NCBI GenBank assembly: GCA_046331625.1
Contig: JAXLQL010000005.1
Location: 248,001 to 312,000 of the forward strand
From: JAXLQL01 sp046331625
GTDB taxonomy: Bacteria > Acidobacteriota > Terriglobia > Bryobacterales > Bryobacteraceae
DNA length: 64,000 nt
Direction of reading: 5' to 3'
Shown: piece by piece, positions 27,195-36,200 of the stretch
How positions within the stretch are numbered: the stretch's first letter is position 1
How the letters are laid out: the number at the start of each line of letters is the position of its first letter
Program-made: the position numbers and the translations under genes
Notes under the pieces: model-generated
What the model saw: the letters and a program-made list of their open reading frames with translations, nothing else
Database searches by the model: none
What the model was told of the DNA's origin: nothing

Positions 27195-30098
27195 GTGAAA
27201 GAGTTGCGTTCCCAGTTGATCAGCGCACTGCTGGTGATTCTCACCGCAGCCGTGCTGATTTCGGCTGGCATCAACTTCCAGCAACAAAAGCTCTATCAAC
27301 TGCCCGATGACGGCGTCACCTGGGTGGATCGTAAAGACACGCTGGGAAAGCCGATCGTCATGGCTCTCGACGTGGTGGCCGACAGCGCCGCCGAACGCGC
27401 CGGTGTCAAAGCCGGCGATGTCATCCTCAAGATCAACAATTTCCCGATCTCCTCGGAAATTGACGTCTCCCGCGTGCTCGCCCGCGTCGGCGCATGGAAG
27501 ACCACCGAGTACCTGTTCTCGCGCAATGGGGTCGAGACCAAGGCCAAGGTGATCGTCCGCGAGCGCCTCACGACACTCTCGTTCTACTATCAGTACCTCG
27601 TGGGGCTCGGCTACCTGGTGATCGGCCTGTTTGTGTACTTCCGACGCAGCCGGTCGCGCTTCGCGCTACAGTTCTACCTGCTGTGCCTGGCGAGCTTCGT
27701 GCTGTCGACTTTTCACTACACCGGCAAGCTCAACAACTTCGACAAGTTCATCTACTGGGGCAATGTCGCCGGCGGCCTGATCGCGCCCACCATCTTTCTG
27801 CACTTCTCGCTGTCGTTCCCCGAACCCCGGCAATGGATCAGCAGCCGATTCCGCCAAGCGCTGCTCTACTTCCCTGCCCTGGCGTTTCTCGCCGTCTGGT
27901 TCGGGCTCGCCTCTGGTATCGTCCGGATCCACGCAGTGCCGCTCGTGGAACTGCGCTGGCTGCTCGACCGTGGCTGGCTGCTCTTCATGAGTTTCGCCTA
28001 CCTTGCGGGTACGGCCGTTTTGTTGCTTACCGAGCGCCGCACAGAAGACCCTGTCGCTCGCCAGCAGATCAAATGGCTCCGCCGCGGTGCACTCCTCGGG
28101 GTGTTGCCGTTTACGTTGGCTTATACACTTCCCTACGCTCTTGGGGTGATTCCGGGCGCCTACATGAGCCTCGCGCCGCTTGCCCTGATCTTCATTCCGC
28201 TCACCTGGGCCTACGCGATCCTGCGCTACCGCCTGATGGACGTGGACGTCATCTTCCAGCAGGGCTTCACCTACACGCTGGCGACCCTCGCCGTGATGGG
28301 TGTGTTCTACACGCTGGTCCTCTCGCGCGGCGGGCTCGAAGAGATGGATCCCGGCATGGTGGCGCTCTTGATCATGGTGGCCACCCTGATCTTCCAGCCG
28401 CTCCGCAACTGGATCCAGGAAGCGGCCGACCGCTACATCTTCTATAAGGATCGTTACGACTATCGCCGGACGTTGGTCGAGTTCGCCCGCGACCTCGGCT
28501 CGGAAACCGACGTCGACGCCATGCTCGGCTCGGTGGGCGAGCGGCTTCGGAGCACGCTGTTCGTCCGCAATGTGGCTTTCTTCCTATCAAGCGACGACTC
28601 GAGCCAATCGTTCGAAATGGTGCGGTTCGTCGGCGACGATGCGAAACCCACTCCGGCCGAACGGCTGGACCTGAGCTTCCTCGCCGCCGATCCCGGTGCG
28701 CCGCTGTTCTTCGAGCGAACCAAAGTCGGGCTCGACGTCGTTACGCGAGACTGGCCCCCTTCGGTGCGCAACACTATCGCACGGTTGGACCTCACCTACT
28801 ACGTGCCCTGCCAGGTCCGCGGCAAGACCATCGCCTACATGGGGCTGGGCAAGACTCGCGACGGCGAGTTCCTTTCGAGCGAAGATCTCGAACTGGTCAC
28901 CACGCTCTCGGGCTCGGTGGGCATCGCGATCGAGAACGCGCGCCTCTACCGCTCGCTCCAGCGCAAGGTGGAAGAGAACGAGAGGCTCAAGGAGTTCAAC
29001 GAGAACATCGTCGAGTCGCTGAGCGTCGGCATCGTCGCGGCCGACCTCGACGACCGCGTGGAAAGCTGGAATTCGCAGATGGAAGCGATGACTGGAGTCT
29101 CCCGCGATCGCGCCTCCGGCCATCGGCTCACGGACTTGTTCCCGCCCCATCTGTTGAGCGAGCTGCACCAAATGCGCGGCGAGACCGGCGTCCAACAGAT
29201 CTACAAGATTCCGCTGCGGACTCCCGCATGGGCGGCGCCGGCCAACGGAAGCCACGGATCGAACGGAACGGGGAACGGCCACGCCCCTCGGCCGGAGCGG
29301 CTGGTCAACATCGCCATCGCGCCCTTGGTCACCAAAGACCAGCAGCAGATCGGCCGGCTCATCATCTTTGACGACGTCACCGAGCGCGCCGAGCTCGAGC
29401 AGCGTCTTGTCCAGACCGACAAGCTCAGTTCCATCGGCCTGCTTGCCGCGGGCGTGGCTCACGAAGTCAACACGCCGCTCGCCGTCATCTCCAACTACGC
29501 CCAGATGCTCACCAAGCAGATTTCGGGTGACGATCCCAAGTCGAAGCTGCTCGAGAAGATCGCCAAGCAAACCTTCCGCGCGAGCGAGATCGTGAATTCA
29601 CTGCTGAACTTCTCGCGTACGTCGAAGACCGAGTTCGAAGAGATTGACCTCAATCGTGTGGTCCGCGAAACGCTCTCTATCGTCGAGCACCAGATCGAAA
29701 AGGCGAATGTTCGCGTGGACCTCTCGCTCGACTCGAGCCTCGGCGGTGTGCGCGGGAACTTCGGAAAGCTCCAGCAGGTTTTCCTCAACCTCGTGCTCAA
29801 TGCACGCGACGCCATGGACGAGGGCGGCACCCTCCGCATCGCATCTCGAACCGCCGGCGACTCCGTCCAGATCGATGTCTCCGATTCCGGCAAAGGCATC
29901 GCGAACGAAGACCTGCCGCGCATCTACGATCCCTTCTTCACCACCAAGGGAATGAAGAAGGGGACCGGCCTCGGCCTCGCTGTCACCTACGGCATTGTGC
30001 GCGAGCACGGTGGTACCATCGAAGCCGCCAGCGAGCCGGGTCGCGGCACCACCTTCCGCCTCGAGTTCCCGCTGGTTCGGAAGCCCGTCAATGCCTGA
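27195..30098 (+). CDS. Membrane sensor histidine kinase with PDZ, GAF and PAS domains
   Basis: A 967-residue kinase. Order: a first membrane helix (residues 8-27); an extracytoplasmic PDZ-like domain (VVADSAAERAGVKAGDVILKIN near 60-85); a bundle of about seven or eight membrane helices (about 130-410); a GAF domain (about 430-600); a coiled coil; a PAS domain with a Ser/Gly/Asn-rich insert (about 610-735); HisKA with the phospho-acceptor His756 in GVAHEVNTPLAVIS; and HATPase with NLVLNARDA (N box), DSGKGIANEDL (G1), DPFFTTK (F) and GTGLGLAV (G2). The PDZ suggests sensing of protein C-termini or a membrane protease partner. It overlaps the response regulator gene by 8 bases, so the two are a cognate pair. 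Confidence 0.9.
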   Translation: MKELRSQLISALLVILTAAVLISAGINFQQQKLYQLPDDGVTWVDRKDTLGKPIVMALDVVADSAAERAGVKAGDVILKINNFPISSEIDVSRVLARVGAWKTTEYLFSRNGVETKAKVIVRERLTTLSFYYQYLVGLGYLVIGLFVYFRRSRSRFALQFYLLCLASFVLSTFHYTGKLNNFDKFIYWGNVAGGLIAPTIFLHFSLSFPEPRQWISSRFRQALLYFPALAFLAVWFGLASGIVRIHAVPLVELRWLLDRGWLLFMSFAYLAGTAVLLLTERRTEDPVARQQIKWLRRGALLGVLPFTLAYTLPYALGVIPGAYMSLAPLALIFIPLTWAYAILRYRLMDVDVIFQQGFTYTLATLAVMGVFYTLVLSRGGLEEMDPGMVALLIMVATLIFQPLRNWIQEAADRYIFYKDRYDYRRTLVEFARDLGSETDVDAMLGSVGERLRSTLFVRNVAFFLSSDDSSQSFEMVRFVGDDAKPTPAERLDLSFLAADPGAPLFFERTKVGLDVVTRDWPPSVRNTIARLDLTYYVPCQVRGKTIAYMGLGKTRDGEFLSSEDLELVTTLSGSVGIAIENARLYRSLQRKVEENERLKEFNENIVESLSVGIVAADLDDRVESWNSQMEAMTGVSRDRASGHRLTDLFPPHLLSELHQMRGETGVQQIYKIPLRTPAWAAPANGSHGSNGTGNGHAPRPERLVNIAIAPLVTKDQQQIGRLIIFDDVTERAELEQRLVQTDKLSSIGLLAAGVAHEVNTPLAVISNYAQMLTKQISGDDPKSKLLEKIAKQTFRASEIVNSLLNFSRTSKTEFEEIDLNRVVRETLSIVEHQIEKANVRVDLSLDSSLGGVRGNFGKLQQVFLNLVLNARDAMDEGGTLRIASRTAGDSVQIDVSDSGKGIANEDLPRIYDPFFTTKGMKKGTGLGLAVTYGIVREHGGTIEAASEPGRGTTFRLEFPLVRKPVNA

Positions 30099-31539
30099 TA
30101 CCGAATCCGTCGAACGCTCCGCGCCGGCCACGCGCGGACGCATCCTCGTCATCGACGACGAAGCCGACATCCGCGAGAGTCTAGACGATCTACTCTCGCT
30201 CGAGGGCTTCTCGGTCGACCTCGCCCCCAGCGGCCACGAGGGCTTGGCCCGTCTTGACTCGAACCTCTACGACCTCATCCTGCTCGATCTGATGATGCCC
30301 GAGCGCTCCGGTATGGAAGTGCTCAAGGACATTCGCGATCGCGACCGCGATACGCCCGTCGCCATGATCACGGCCTACGGATCCACCGAGGTCGCGGTTC
30401 AGGCGCTGAAGGCCGGCGCCAACGACTATTTCTCCAAGCCCTGGGACAACGACAAGCTTCTGATCGAAATCGGCAGTCTCATCGGCGCGCGCCAGCTCCG
30501 CAGCGAGAACGTCGAGCTCAAGCGAGCCCTCAAGCAGCGCTATAGCTTCCCGAACATCGTCGGTAAGAGCGAGCGCATGCAGAAGATTCTCGACCTGGTG
30601 ACGCAGGTCGCGCCGAGCCGCTCCACCGTGCTGATCACCGGCGAAACCGGCACAGGCAAGGAGCTCATCGCCAAGGCGATCCACGCCAACTCGCCGCGCG
30701 CCGACAACATGTTCGTCGCGGTGAACAGCGGATCGCTTCCGCCCGATCTGCTCGAGTCCACGCTGTTCGGCCACGTGAAGGGCGCATTCACGAGCGCGAT
30801 CGCTTCGCGCAAGGGTTACTTCGAGGTGGCCAACAAGGGCACGATTTTCTTCGACGAGATCTCGACTATCGGCGCCGACACGCAGGCGAAGCTGCTGCGT
30901 GTGATCCAGGAGCGCGAGTTCATGCCGCTCGGCTCGGCCGACGTGATCAAGGTGGACGTGCGCATCATCGCCGCATGCAACGTCGACCTCAAGAAGCTCG
31001 TGGAGGAAGGCAAGTTCCGCGAGGATCTCTTCTATCGCCTCAATGTCATCCCGATCGTGATGCCGCCGCTGCGGGAGCGAAAGGAAGACATCCCGCTCCT
31101 GGTCGATCACTTCTTCCAGAAGTACTGCCGCGAAAACAGCAAGTTCCTCGATGGGCGTGGCGGATCGCAGCTGCGCTTCGACGCCGAGGCGATGCAGGTG
31201 CTGATCGATCACCACTGGCCCGGCAATGTGCGCGAGCTCGAGAATGTGGTGGAGCGGGCGGTGGTGCTGGCGGACCAGCCTCTGGTCCCGGCGACCGTGC
31301 TCCCCGAAGCGCTGCTGCACGAGAGTGGCGTCCATCCCGGCGGCGCCAAGGGCGATGTCGCGAGCGGCGCGAGCCTGTTCGACATGGTGGCTGACTTCGA
31401 GCGCCGCAAGATCACCGACGCACTCGAGTCCACAGGCTACAGCCAGACCGAAGCCGCGGCGCTGCTACGGATTCCGCTCTCGACCCTCAACCAGAAGATC
31501 AAGCGGCTCGAGATCCAGATTCGCAAGCGCAGCCAGTAG
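30091..31539 (+). CDS. Sigma-54-dependent response regulator (NtrC type)
   Basis: A 482-residue regulator. The receiver domain covers about residues 12-130 (DDEAD acidic pair, phospho-acceptor Asp66 in LLDLMMPERSG). The AAA+ domain covers about 155-400, with Walker A GETGTGKE, the sigma-54 contact loop GAFTSA at 231-236 (usually GAFTGA), Walker B GTIFFDEIS, and the R-finger region with FREDLFYRLNV. A Fis-type helix-turn-helix at the C-terminus is TGYSQTEAAALLRIPLSTLNQKIK. ATG 30091 lies inside the end of the kinase gene, ensuring coupled translation. It should activate sigma-54 promoters once phosphorylated by the kinase; targets are unknown. Confidence 0.92.
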   Translation: MPDTESVERSAPATRGRILVIDDEADIRESLDDLLSLEGFSVDLAPSGHEGLARLDSNLYDLILLDLMMPERSGMEVLKDIRDRDRDTPVAMITAYGSTEVAVQALKAGANDYFSKPWDNDKLLIEIGSLIGARQLRSENVELKRALKQRYSFPNIVGKSERMQKILDLVTQVAPSRSTVLITGETGTGKELIAKAIHANSPRADNMFVAVNSGSLPPDLLESTLFGHVKGAFTSAIASRKGYFEVANKGTIFFDEISTIGADTQAKLLRVIQEREFMPLGSADVIKVDVRIIAACNVDLKKLVEEGKFREDLFYRLNVIPIVMPPLRERKEDIPLLVDHFFQKYCRENSKFLDGRGGSQLRFDAEAMQVLIDHHWPGNVRELENVVERAVVLADQPLVPATVLPEALLHESGVHPGGAKGDVASGASLFDMVADFERRKITDALESTGYSQTEAAALLRIPLSTLNQKIKRLEIQIRKRSQ

Positions 31540-32154
31540 GGGCTCACAGACAGACGATAGCCACAGCGGCGCCGCGCGCAACGCCGCATCTTCGGCAGCG
31601 TTCCACTGCTGCAACCCCGCGACATAGCCGCCCCGGACAACTCCGGCATCGCAGCACCAACCGCATCGCGGCGGCCGCCGAAGCTGTATTCGCGACGCTG
31701 CGCCGCCAGCAACGCCGCATCTCGCGCACCGCAGGCCTTTGCGACGTAACCACCTCACGCAACGCGGCAGCCTTCACACGGCAGCCCCCCGCTTCGCAGC
31801 TTCCACTGGCAACACCCTGACGTAGCGCCGCCGGCATCACGCAGGACTCCCATGCTCGTGGACATCAGCGTCGTGCCGATGCAGCGCCCCAACGTAGCAT
31901 CCTCGCCTCAGCGCCGCGCGATGCCGCACGCGTGACGCTGCACCGCCACACCTCCGCGGTGGAGCACCTCCCCTGCGTTCCGCCGTACCTCTCCGTTTCC
32001 GGACCGCAACGCATTCCCCATCGCGGAACCACCGCTGTCCGCCCGCCGTCCCCCGGCACTGCTCTCATTCACCCAAACGGGCCCCGTCCAGAACCGCAAT
32101 CCAACCCCGGGAATAAACCGTACCTCTGGTAGCATTGATGTATCGAGAGCGACT
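31540..32154. other. Gene-free interval, G+C-rich and imperfectly repetitive
   Basis: Over 600 bases without a believable gene. Short reverse-strand frames here are rich in Arg, Ala and Cys and show no start signals or motifs. Related short words such as GCGACGTAACC, TGACGTAGCGCC and AACGTAGCATCC recur, suggesting decayed repeats. No terminator with a T-tract was found after the regulator gene. The last ~30 bases before 32155 should hold the msrP promoter (TAGCAT at 32130-32135 is a weak -10). Confidence 0.5.
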
Positions 32155-33105
32155 ATGCTGATCAAGACCCCCAAAGGCTGGGAAATCCCCGACCGCGAAG
32201 CAACCCCGGAACACATCTACTGGAACCGCCGCGAGATCCTGAAGTCGGCTGGCTTCCTTGCCGCCGCCTCACCCCTCGGCTTCACCGCGCCCCTATGGGC
32301 GGATGACAAGGCCAAGAGCCTCTACCCGGCCAAGCGCAACTCCGAGTTCGAACTTGACCGCCCCATCACACCCGAGTGGGCCGCTACTGGGTACAACAAC
32401 TTCTACGAGTTCCATCCGACCGACAAGCAGGCCGTCAAGGACCTCGTCGGCAAGTTCAAGTCCGAGCCGTGGACCATCGAAGTCAAAGGCCTCACCAACA
32501 AGCCGCAGACGCTCGACATCGCCGACTTGCTCAAGACGTTCCCGCTCGAAGAACGCACCTATCGCTTCCGCTGCGTGGAGGCGTGGTCCATGGCCGTGCC
32601 TTGGACGGGATTCCCCATGGCCGCGCTCATCAAGAAGCTCGAACCGAAGCCCGAGGCCAAGTACGTCCGCTTCATCAGCGTCATGCGCAAAGACGAGCAG
32701 CCGGGACTCAAGATGGCGCCCTGGTATCCCTGGCCCTACTTCGAGGCCCTGCGCATGGACGAAGCGATGAACCCGCTCGCCATGTTCGTCACGGGAATCT
32801 ACGGCAAACCCCTGCCCGCACAGAACGGCGCTCCGTTCCGCGTGATCGTGCCATGGAAGTACGGCTACAAGAACCCGAAGTCGATCGTCACGATCGAGTT
32901 CGTCTCGAAGGAGCCTTCCACGTTCTGGTACAAGCAGCAGCCGGCCGAGTACGGCTTCTTCTCGAACGTGAATCCGGCGAAGCCGCATCCGCGCTGGTCG
33001 CAGGCGCAGGAGAAGGCGATCCCGACGATGGCGGTCCGCCCCACGCTCATGTACAACGGCTACGAGAAGTGGGTGGCGGGGATGTATACCGGCAAGGAAT
33101 TCTAA
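32155..33105 (+). CDS. msrP: Protein-methionine-sulfoxide reductase catalytic subunit
   Basis: A 316-residue periplasmic molybdoenzyme (YedY/MsrP) that reduces methionine sulfoxide in envelope proteins. A Tat signal is visible as NRREILKSAGFLAAASPLGF at about residues 23-42. The molybdopterin region includes YNNFYEFHPTDKQAV near 80 and the Mo-ligand Cys140 in RFRCVEAWSMAVPWTGFP, and the C-terminal half matches family landmarks (FRVIVPWKYGYKNPKSIV, FGFFSNVNP-like GFFSNVNPAKPHPRWSQA). The usual heme-binding membrane partner MsrQ is not adjacent. The gene is followed by repeat-rich DNA. Confidence 0.93.
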   Translation: MLIKTPKGWEIPDREATPEHIYWNRREILKSAGFLAAASPLGFTAPLWADDKAKSLYPAKRNSEFELDRPITPEWAATGYNNFYEFHPTDKQAVKDLVGKFKSEPWTIEVKGLTNKPQTLDIADLLKTFPLEERTYRFRCVEAWSMAVPWTGFPMAALIKKLEPKPEAKYVRFISVMRKDEQPGLKMAPWYPWPYFEALRMDEAMNPLAMFVTGIYGKPLPAQNGAPFRVIVPWKYGYKNPKSIVTIEFVSKEPSTFWYKQQPAEYGFFSNVNPAKPHPRWSQAQEKAIPTMAVRPTLMYNGYEKWVAGMYTGKEF

Positions 33106-33119
33106 CGGGACTCCAGGAG

Positions 33120-33545
33120 TTCGCAGGTGACCGTCGTGGTTGCCGCGAGGCTTTCAGCCTCAGTGTGGGAAGGCTTCAGTCTGCACGGGGCTTCCCGCTT
33201 CCGGTATGGCGGCGCGCGCTCATAGAACGCGCCGCCCCCTCACACGCCGGTTAAGCGGTGATGATCCGCGATTGCGGCACAGCCGCGATGTGGGGCAGGC
33301 TTCAGCCTGCGCGGGACTTCAGTCCCGCCTCCGATGCGGACACACGCGCCCGTAGAACGCGGTCCTTGTTCACACGCAGCGGCCCAATGACAATCTGCGA
33401 TTGCAACTCCGCTGCGATGCGGCGTCCCTTCTTGCCTTCGCCAGCCTGCGCGGGACTTCGGTGCATCCACATTGGTGACCCGCCGCACGATTGCTTCAGT
33501 CCGCGCCCCGAGACATCGGGCCCCAGTTTCCGTGAACTCACCGTG
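33120..33545. repeat. Imperfect ~130-bp tandem repeats carrying palindromic elements
   Basis: Three related blocks begin near 33122, 33258 and 33388. They share CGCGATTGCGGCACAGC-like starts, the AGGCTTCAGCCTG and GCGGGACTTCAGTCCCGC palindromes (best preserved at 33297-33330), and a GATGCGGACACACGC...TAGAACGCG end. The first and third blocks are diverged. No gene is supported between msrP and the AAA+ gene. Confidence 0.6.
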
Positions 33546-33662
33546 TGGCGCTGACTCCCTGCAAAAAGAAAGGCGAGACGGGGCAGCGAAGAGCCCCATC
33601 TCGCCGGCAGGAGAATCACGCCGCTTACTGGCGGCGCACCTCTGAGGAGAGAAAGAACCTGA

Positions 33663-34847
33663 TCACGAACGCCGGCCTGAGCGAGCCGACTGGTGCCGCA
33701 CCGGTTCCGGGGTGTGGCGTGCGAATTCGTTGAGGCCGAGCAGATTGGTCGTGTTGGCGATCTCGGCCATCACATGAAACGGAAGCGACTCGGCTTCGCG
33801 GTGAAAGGTGATGCGGCGGTCCTGCGGGTCAAGGTCGATCTTCAACCAGTCGCCGCCGCGGACTTGATGAGTTGCCATGAGGTTCGAAAGGGGCTGTACC
33901 AGCAGCCTCTCGATAGCGCGCTTGAGGTGCCGCGCGCCGTAGCGCGCGTCGATCCCCTCGGAGAGCAGAAAATCCTTGGCTGGCTCGGTGAGGCTGAAGA
34001 CGAAGCAGCGGTCGCCGGCTGACGAGTGAAAGACGCGCTGCTGGACGAACTGGAGTTCGATGTCGAGAACTTGGCGCAACTGCTCCTCGGCCAGCGGACG
34101 GAATACCACCACCTTGTCCAACCGGTTCATGAACTCCGGAGTAAACTTGCGCCGCGCCGCTTCGAGAGCGCTGCTTTGAACCTTCCGTTCCATTTTGGCA
34201 CTGCGCAGTTCGGCCGCTGTGGTTCCCGGCGCCGATCCGAATCCCAGTTTGGGCGCCACGAGCGAAGTCATTTCGGCAGCGCCCAGGTTCGACGTGAGAA
34301 AGATCATCGAACGCGAGAAGTCCACCTTGCGGTTGTCGCCGAGGGTGAGAATGCCCTTGTCCATGATTCCGAGCAGCAGGTTCCAGAGCGCGTCGCTCGC
34401 CTTCTCGATCTCGTCGAACAAGACGAAGCTCACCTTGACGGTCTCGGTGTGCGACGCGTTGAGAACGTCTTGGCTCAGCAGCGCATGCGTCTCACGATGG
34501 CCCAGATAACCCGGCGGGGAGCCAATCAATTTGGCGATCTCATGGCTGTGCTGGAACTCGGCGCAATCCACCTTCACCACGCCCTTGGGGTTGTTCACCA
34601 AGGCCATCGCAGTAGCCTCGACGATCCTCGTTTTGCCCGAGCCTGTCGGCCCCAGGAACAGAAAGTTTCCAATTGGGCGGTTGGGCGGATTCATCCCCGT
34701 CGTATACATCTGATAGATGTTGACGATCTGCTGAATCGCCTCGTCCTGCCCCACGATCAATCGCCGCAGAGTGTTTTCCAGGTTCCGGGCATCGCGCCCG
34801 GTCTGGGTCGGATCCAAAGCGGCGCTGGTCGCTGCGCTTGCTCGCAT
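33663..34847 (-). CDS. ClpA/ClpB-type AAA+ ATPase with a single AAA module
   Basis: A 394-residue protein equal to the second AAA+ module of ClpB-like unfoldases: GQDEAIQQIV at residue 33, Walker A GPTGSGKT at 66-73, the substrate-loop GSPPGYLGH near 112, Walker B FVLFDEIEKA near 147, sensor-1 LTSNLGAAEM, an FTPEFMNRLDKVVVF arginine-finger region and the small C-terminal domain with YGARHLKRAIERLL. There is no N-domain or first AAA module. ATG 34847 has AAGGAG seven bases upstream and is preferred over a longer frame. It may act with unknown adaptors; no ClpP-binding loop could be identified with confidence. Confidence 0.85.
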   Translation of the reverse strand: MRASAATSAALDPTQTGRDARNLENTLRRLIVGQDEAIQQIVNIYQMYTTGMNPPNRPIGNFLFLGPTGSGKTRIVEATAMALVNNPKGVVKVDCAEFQHSHEIAKLIGSPPGYLGHRETHALLSQDVLNASHTETVKVSFVLFDEIEKASDALWNLLLGIMDKGILTLGDNRKVDFSRSMIFLTSNLGAAEMTSLVAPKLGFGSAPGTTAAELRSAKMERKVQSSALEAARRKFTPEFMNRLDKVVVFRPLAEEQLRQVLDIELQFVQQRVFHSSAGDRCFVFSLTEPAKDFLLSEGIDARYGARHLKRAIERLLVQPLSNLMATHQVRGGDWLKIDLDPQDRRITFHREAESLPFHVMAEIANTTNLLGLNEFARHTPEPVRHQSARSGRRS

Positions 34848-34915
34848 CAGGTTCTCCTTGCGCGGATCTGTGCACGCCGAAGTCCAAATCCGCCGGAGCC
34901 CGTCCCAAACCTTCG

Positions 34916-35641
34916 TCAGGCCTTCACCGGCTTCGCTGGCCGTACCTCCACGTGAGATACGAGCGTACGCGGTGGCATCCTGAGTACCCACAGGACTATC
35001 TCCGCAATGTCTTCGGGTGCTATCTTCCAATCCGCTCTTGCCCCAGCCCGTCTCGGGCTGAAATCCGTGTCCACGCTTCCAGGCAGTATCGTGCACACCC
35101 GCACGTCTTCGTGACGATGATCGAGCATCATCGCCTCACTGAACCCGTTCAAGGCGAACTTCGACGCGTTGTACGCCGCCCCGCCCGCGAACGGATTCTT
35201 CCCCGCCAAACTCCCGATCTGAATCAGGAATCCCCCGCCTCGCCGACGGAAACGATGGATCGCCTCCTGGCAACAGTGAAAGACCCCGGTGAGGTTGGTA
35301 TCGAGAATCCGGTGCCAGTCCGCCTCGGCCATATCGGCCACCGGCGCGAACACCCCGAGCCCCGCGTTGTTGATCACGATGTCCGGCCCTCCTGACTCGC
35401 CGTCCACCAGTTCGAACAACCGCCGTACCGCCTCCCGATTTCTCACATCGGCAGCACAGCCGGTGATGTGAGCCCCGGTGGAAGATTTGATCTCGGAAAC
35501 CGCTTTCTGCGTCGCAGTCTCGTCGCGACCGCATATCGCCACGCTCGCCCCGTGCCGCGCTAGCGCTTCGGCAACGGCACGTCCTATGCCTCGCGTTCCG
35601 CCGGTGACTACGGCGTTCTTGCCGCTCAGGAATTGGTCCAT
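34916..35641 (-). CDS. Short-chain dehydrogenase/reductase
   Basis: A 241-residue classical SDR oxidoreductase. The cofactor motif TGGTRGIGRAVAEAL is at residues 14-28, DIVINNAGLGVFAP near 84 stabilises the fold, and the catalytic Ser/Tyr/Lys set is present (IGSLAGKNPFAGGAAYNASKFAL, with Tyr and Lys of YNASK near 152-156). RDE after the second strand hints at NADP(H) preference. Substrate unknown. ATG 35641 has GAGGT upstream and follows a small membrane-protein gene by 17 bases, so the two are likely cotranscribed. Confidence 0.88.
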   Translation of the reverse strand: MDQFLSGKNAVVTGGTRGIGRAVAEALARHGASVAICGRDETATQKAVSEIKSSTGAHITGCAADVRNREAVRRLFELVDGESGGPDIVINNAGLGVFAPVADMAEADWHRILDTNLTGVFHCCQEAIHRFRRRGGGFLIQIGSLAGKNPFAGGAAYNASKFALNGFSEAMMLDHRHEDVRVCTILPGSVDTDFSPRRAGARADWKIAPEDIAEIVLWVLRMPPRTLVSHVEVRPAKPVKA

Positions 35642-35658
35642 CTTGTACCTCGCTGAGA

Positions 35659-35802
35659 CTACCTGACTGAAGACTTCAAAGCTGAATAGAACAGCAACCC
35701 GAACAACCCCATCGCGGCCAGGATCAGCAATCCGCATGGGATGAGCCCGCGCGTCTGCGAAAGCTTGGTCTTGTTCCGGTTGACTGGTTTGATCTTCGCC
35801 AT
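35659..35802 (-). CDS. 47-residue single-helix membrane peptide
   Basis: A short frame with ATG 35802 and stop 35659. It has a basic N-terminus (MAKIKPVNRNKTKLSQTRG), then one strongly hydrophobic helix (LIPCGLLILAAMGLFGLLFYSAL) and a short tail. The arrangement predicts an N-in membrane peptide. It precedes the SDR gene by 17 bases on the same strand. No family recognised; support is the clear topology, the tight spacing to the SDR gene and the G+C-unlike hydrophobic codon pattern. Confidence 0.55.
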   Translation of the reverse strand: MAKIKPVNRNKTKLSQTRGLIPCGLLILAAMGLFGLLFYSALKSSVR

Positions 35803-35812
35803 CGCCTAAGGC

Positions 35813-36198
35813 CTCCCCAATTGAACCGCCACCGCACCCTGCCGGACATACTCTCCGGCTTCAGTGCCGCGCGCCGCGGCTGCAGCCATCAGCACAGCCG
35901 AAAACGCCTCGCTGTGCCGGACAGCCGTCTCGTAGGCCCTGGGCGTCGCAAGCGCTTGACCAGTTGGAGTGCAAGGGCAGTTGGCCGAAAGGGTTCGGTC
36001 TTGCCGGTGCGCTGCGTGGCCGTGAGGCGTCCCTGCCGCCCCGCCGGTTGGTGTGCCTTCGCCGCCGGCTGGAAGCGTTCGGTCTTGCGGGTCCGTTGCG
36101 TGGCTGTGGAGCATCGCTAGCGCTTCCCCAGTTGGAGCGCCAGCGCCGCCGACTCGAAGGCTCCGGTCGTACGGGTACGCGGCGTGGCTGTGAAGCAT
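35813..36198 (-). repeat. 84-bp tandem repeats derived from the 3' end of the upstream isomerase-like gene
   Basis: Unit boundaries at 36198, 36114, 36030 and 35946 give three 84-base units plus a decayed fourth down to about 35813. Each copies the last ~30 codons of the gene at 36201-38072: in the parental frame unit 1 reads ...SAALALQLGKR-stop where the gene reads ...QAALALKPGKR-stop. Units share CATCGCTAGCGCTT, CAGTTGGAGCGC and the GTCTTGCGGGTC...GCGTGGCTGTG block. In another frame the units encode MLHSHA-x16-PTGxAxA repeats, but that frame has no motif or ribosome binding site to support expression. Confidence 0.75.
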
Positions 36199-36200
36199 CG

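Noticed and set aside
31544..31840. Reverse-strand frames of about 90-100 codons after the response regulator gene
   Set aside because: Cys/Arg/Ala-rich products with no start signals, motifs or neighbours to support them.
35813..36198. Regular 84-bp units considered as a CRISPR array or as a repeat protein (MLHSHA...PTG)
   Set aside because: There are no identical short repeats separated by unique spacers, and units match the adjacent gene's 3' end. The reverse-strand frame lacks a ribosome binding site and its last part loses the pattern.
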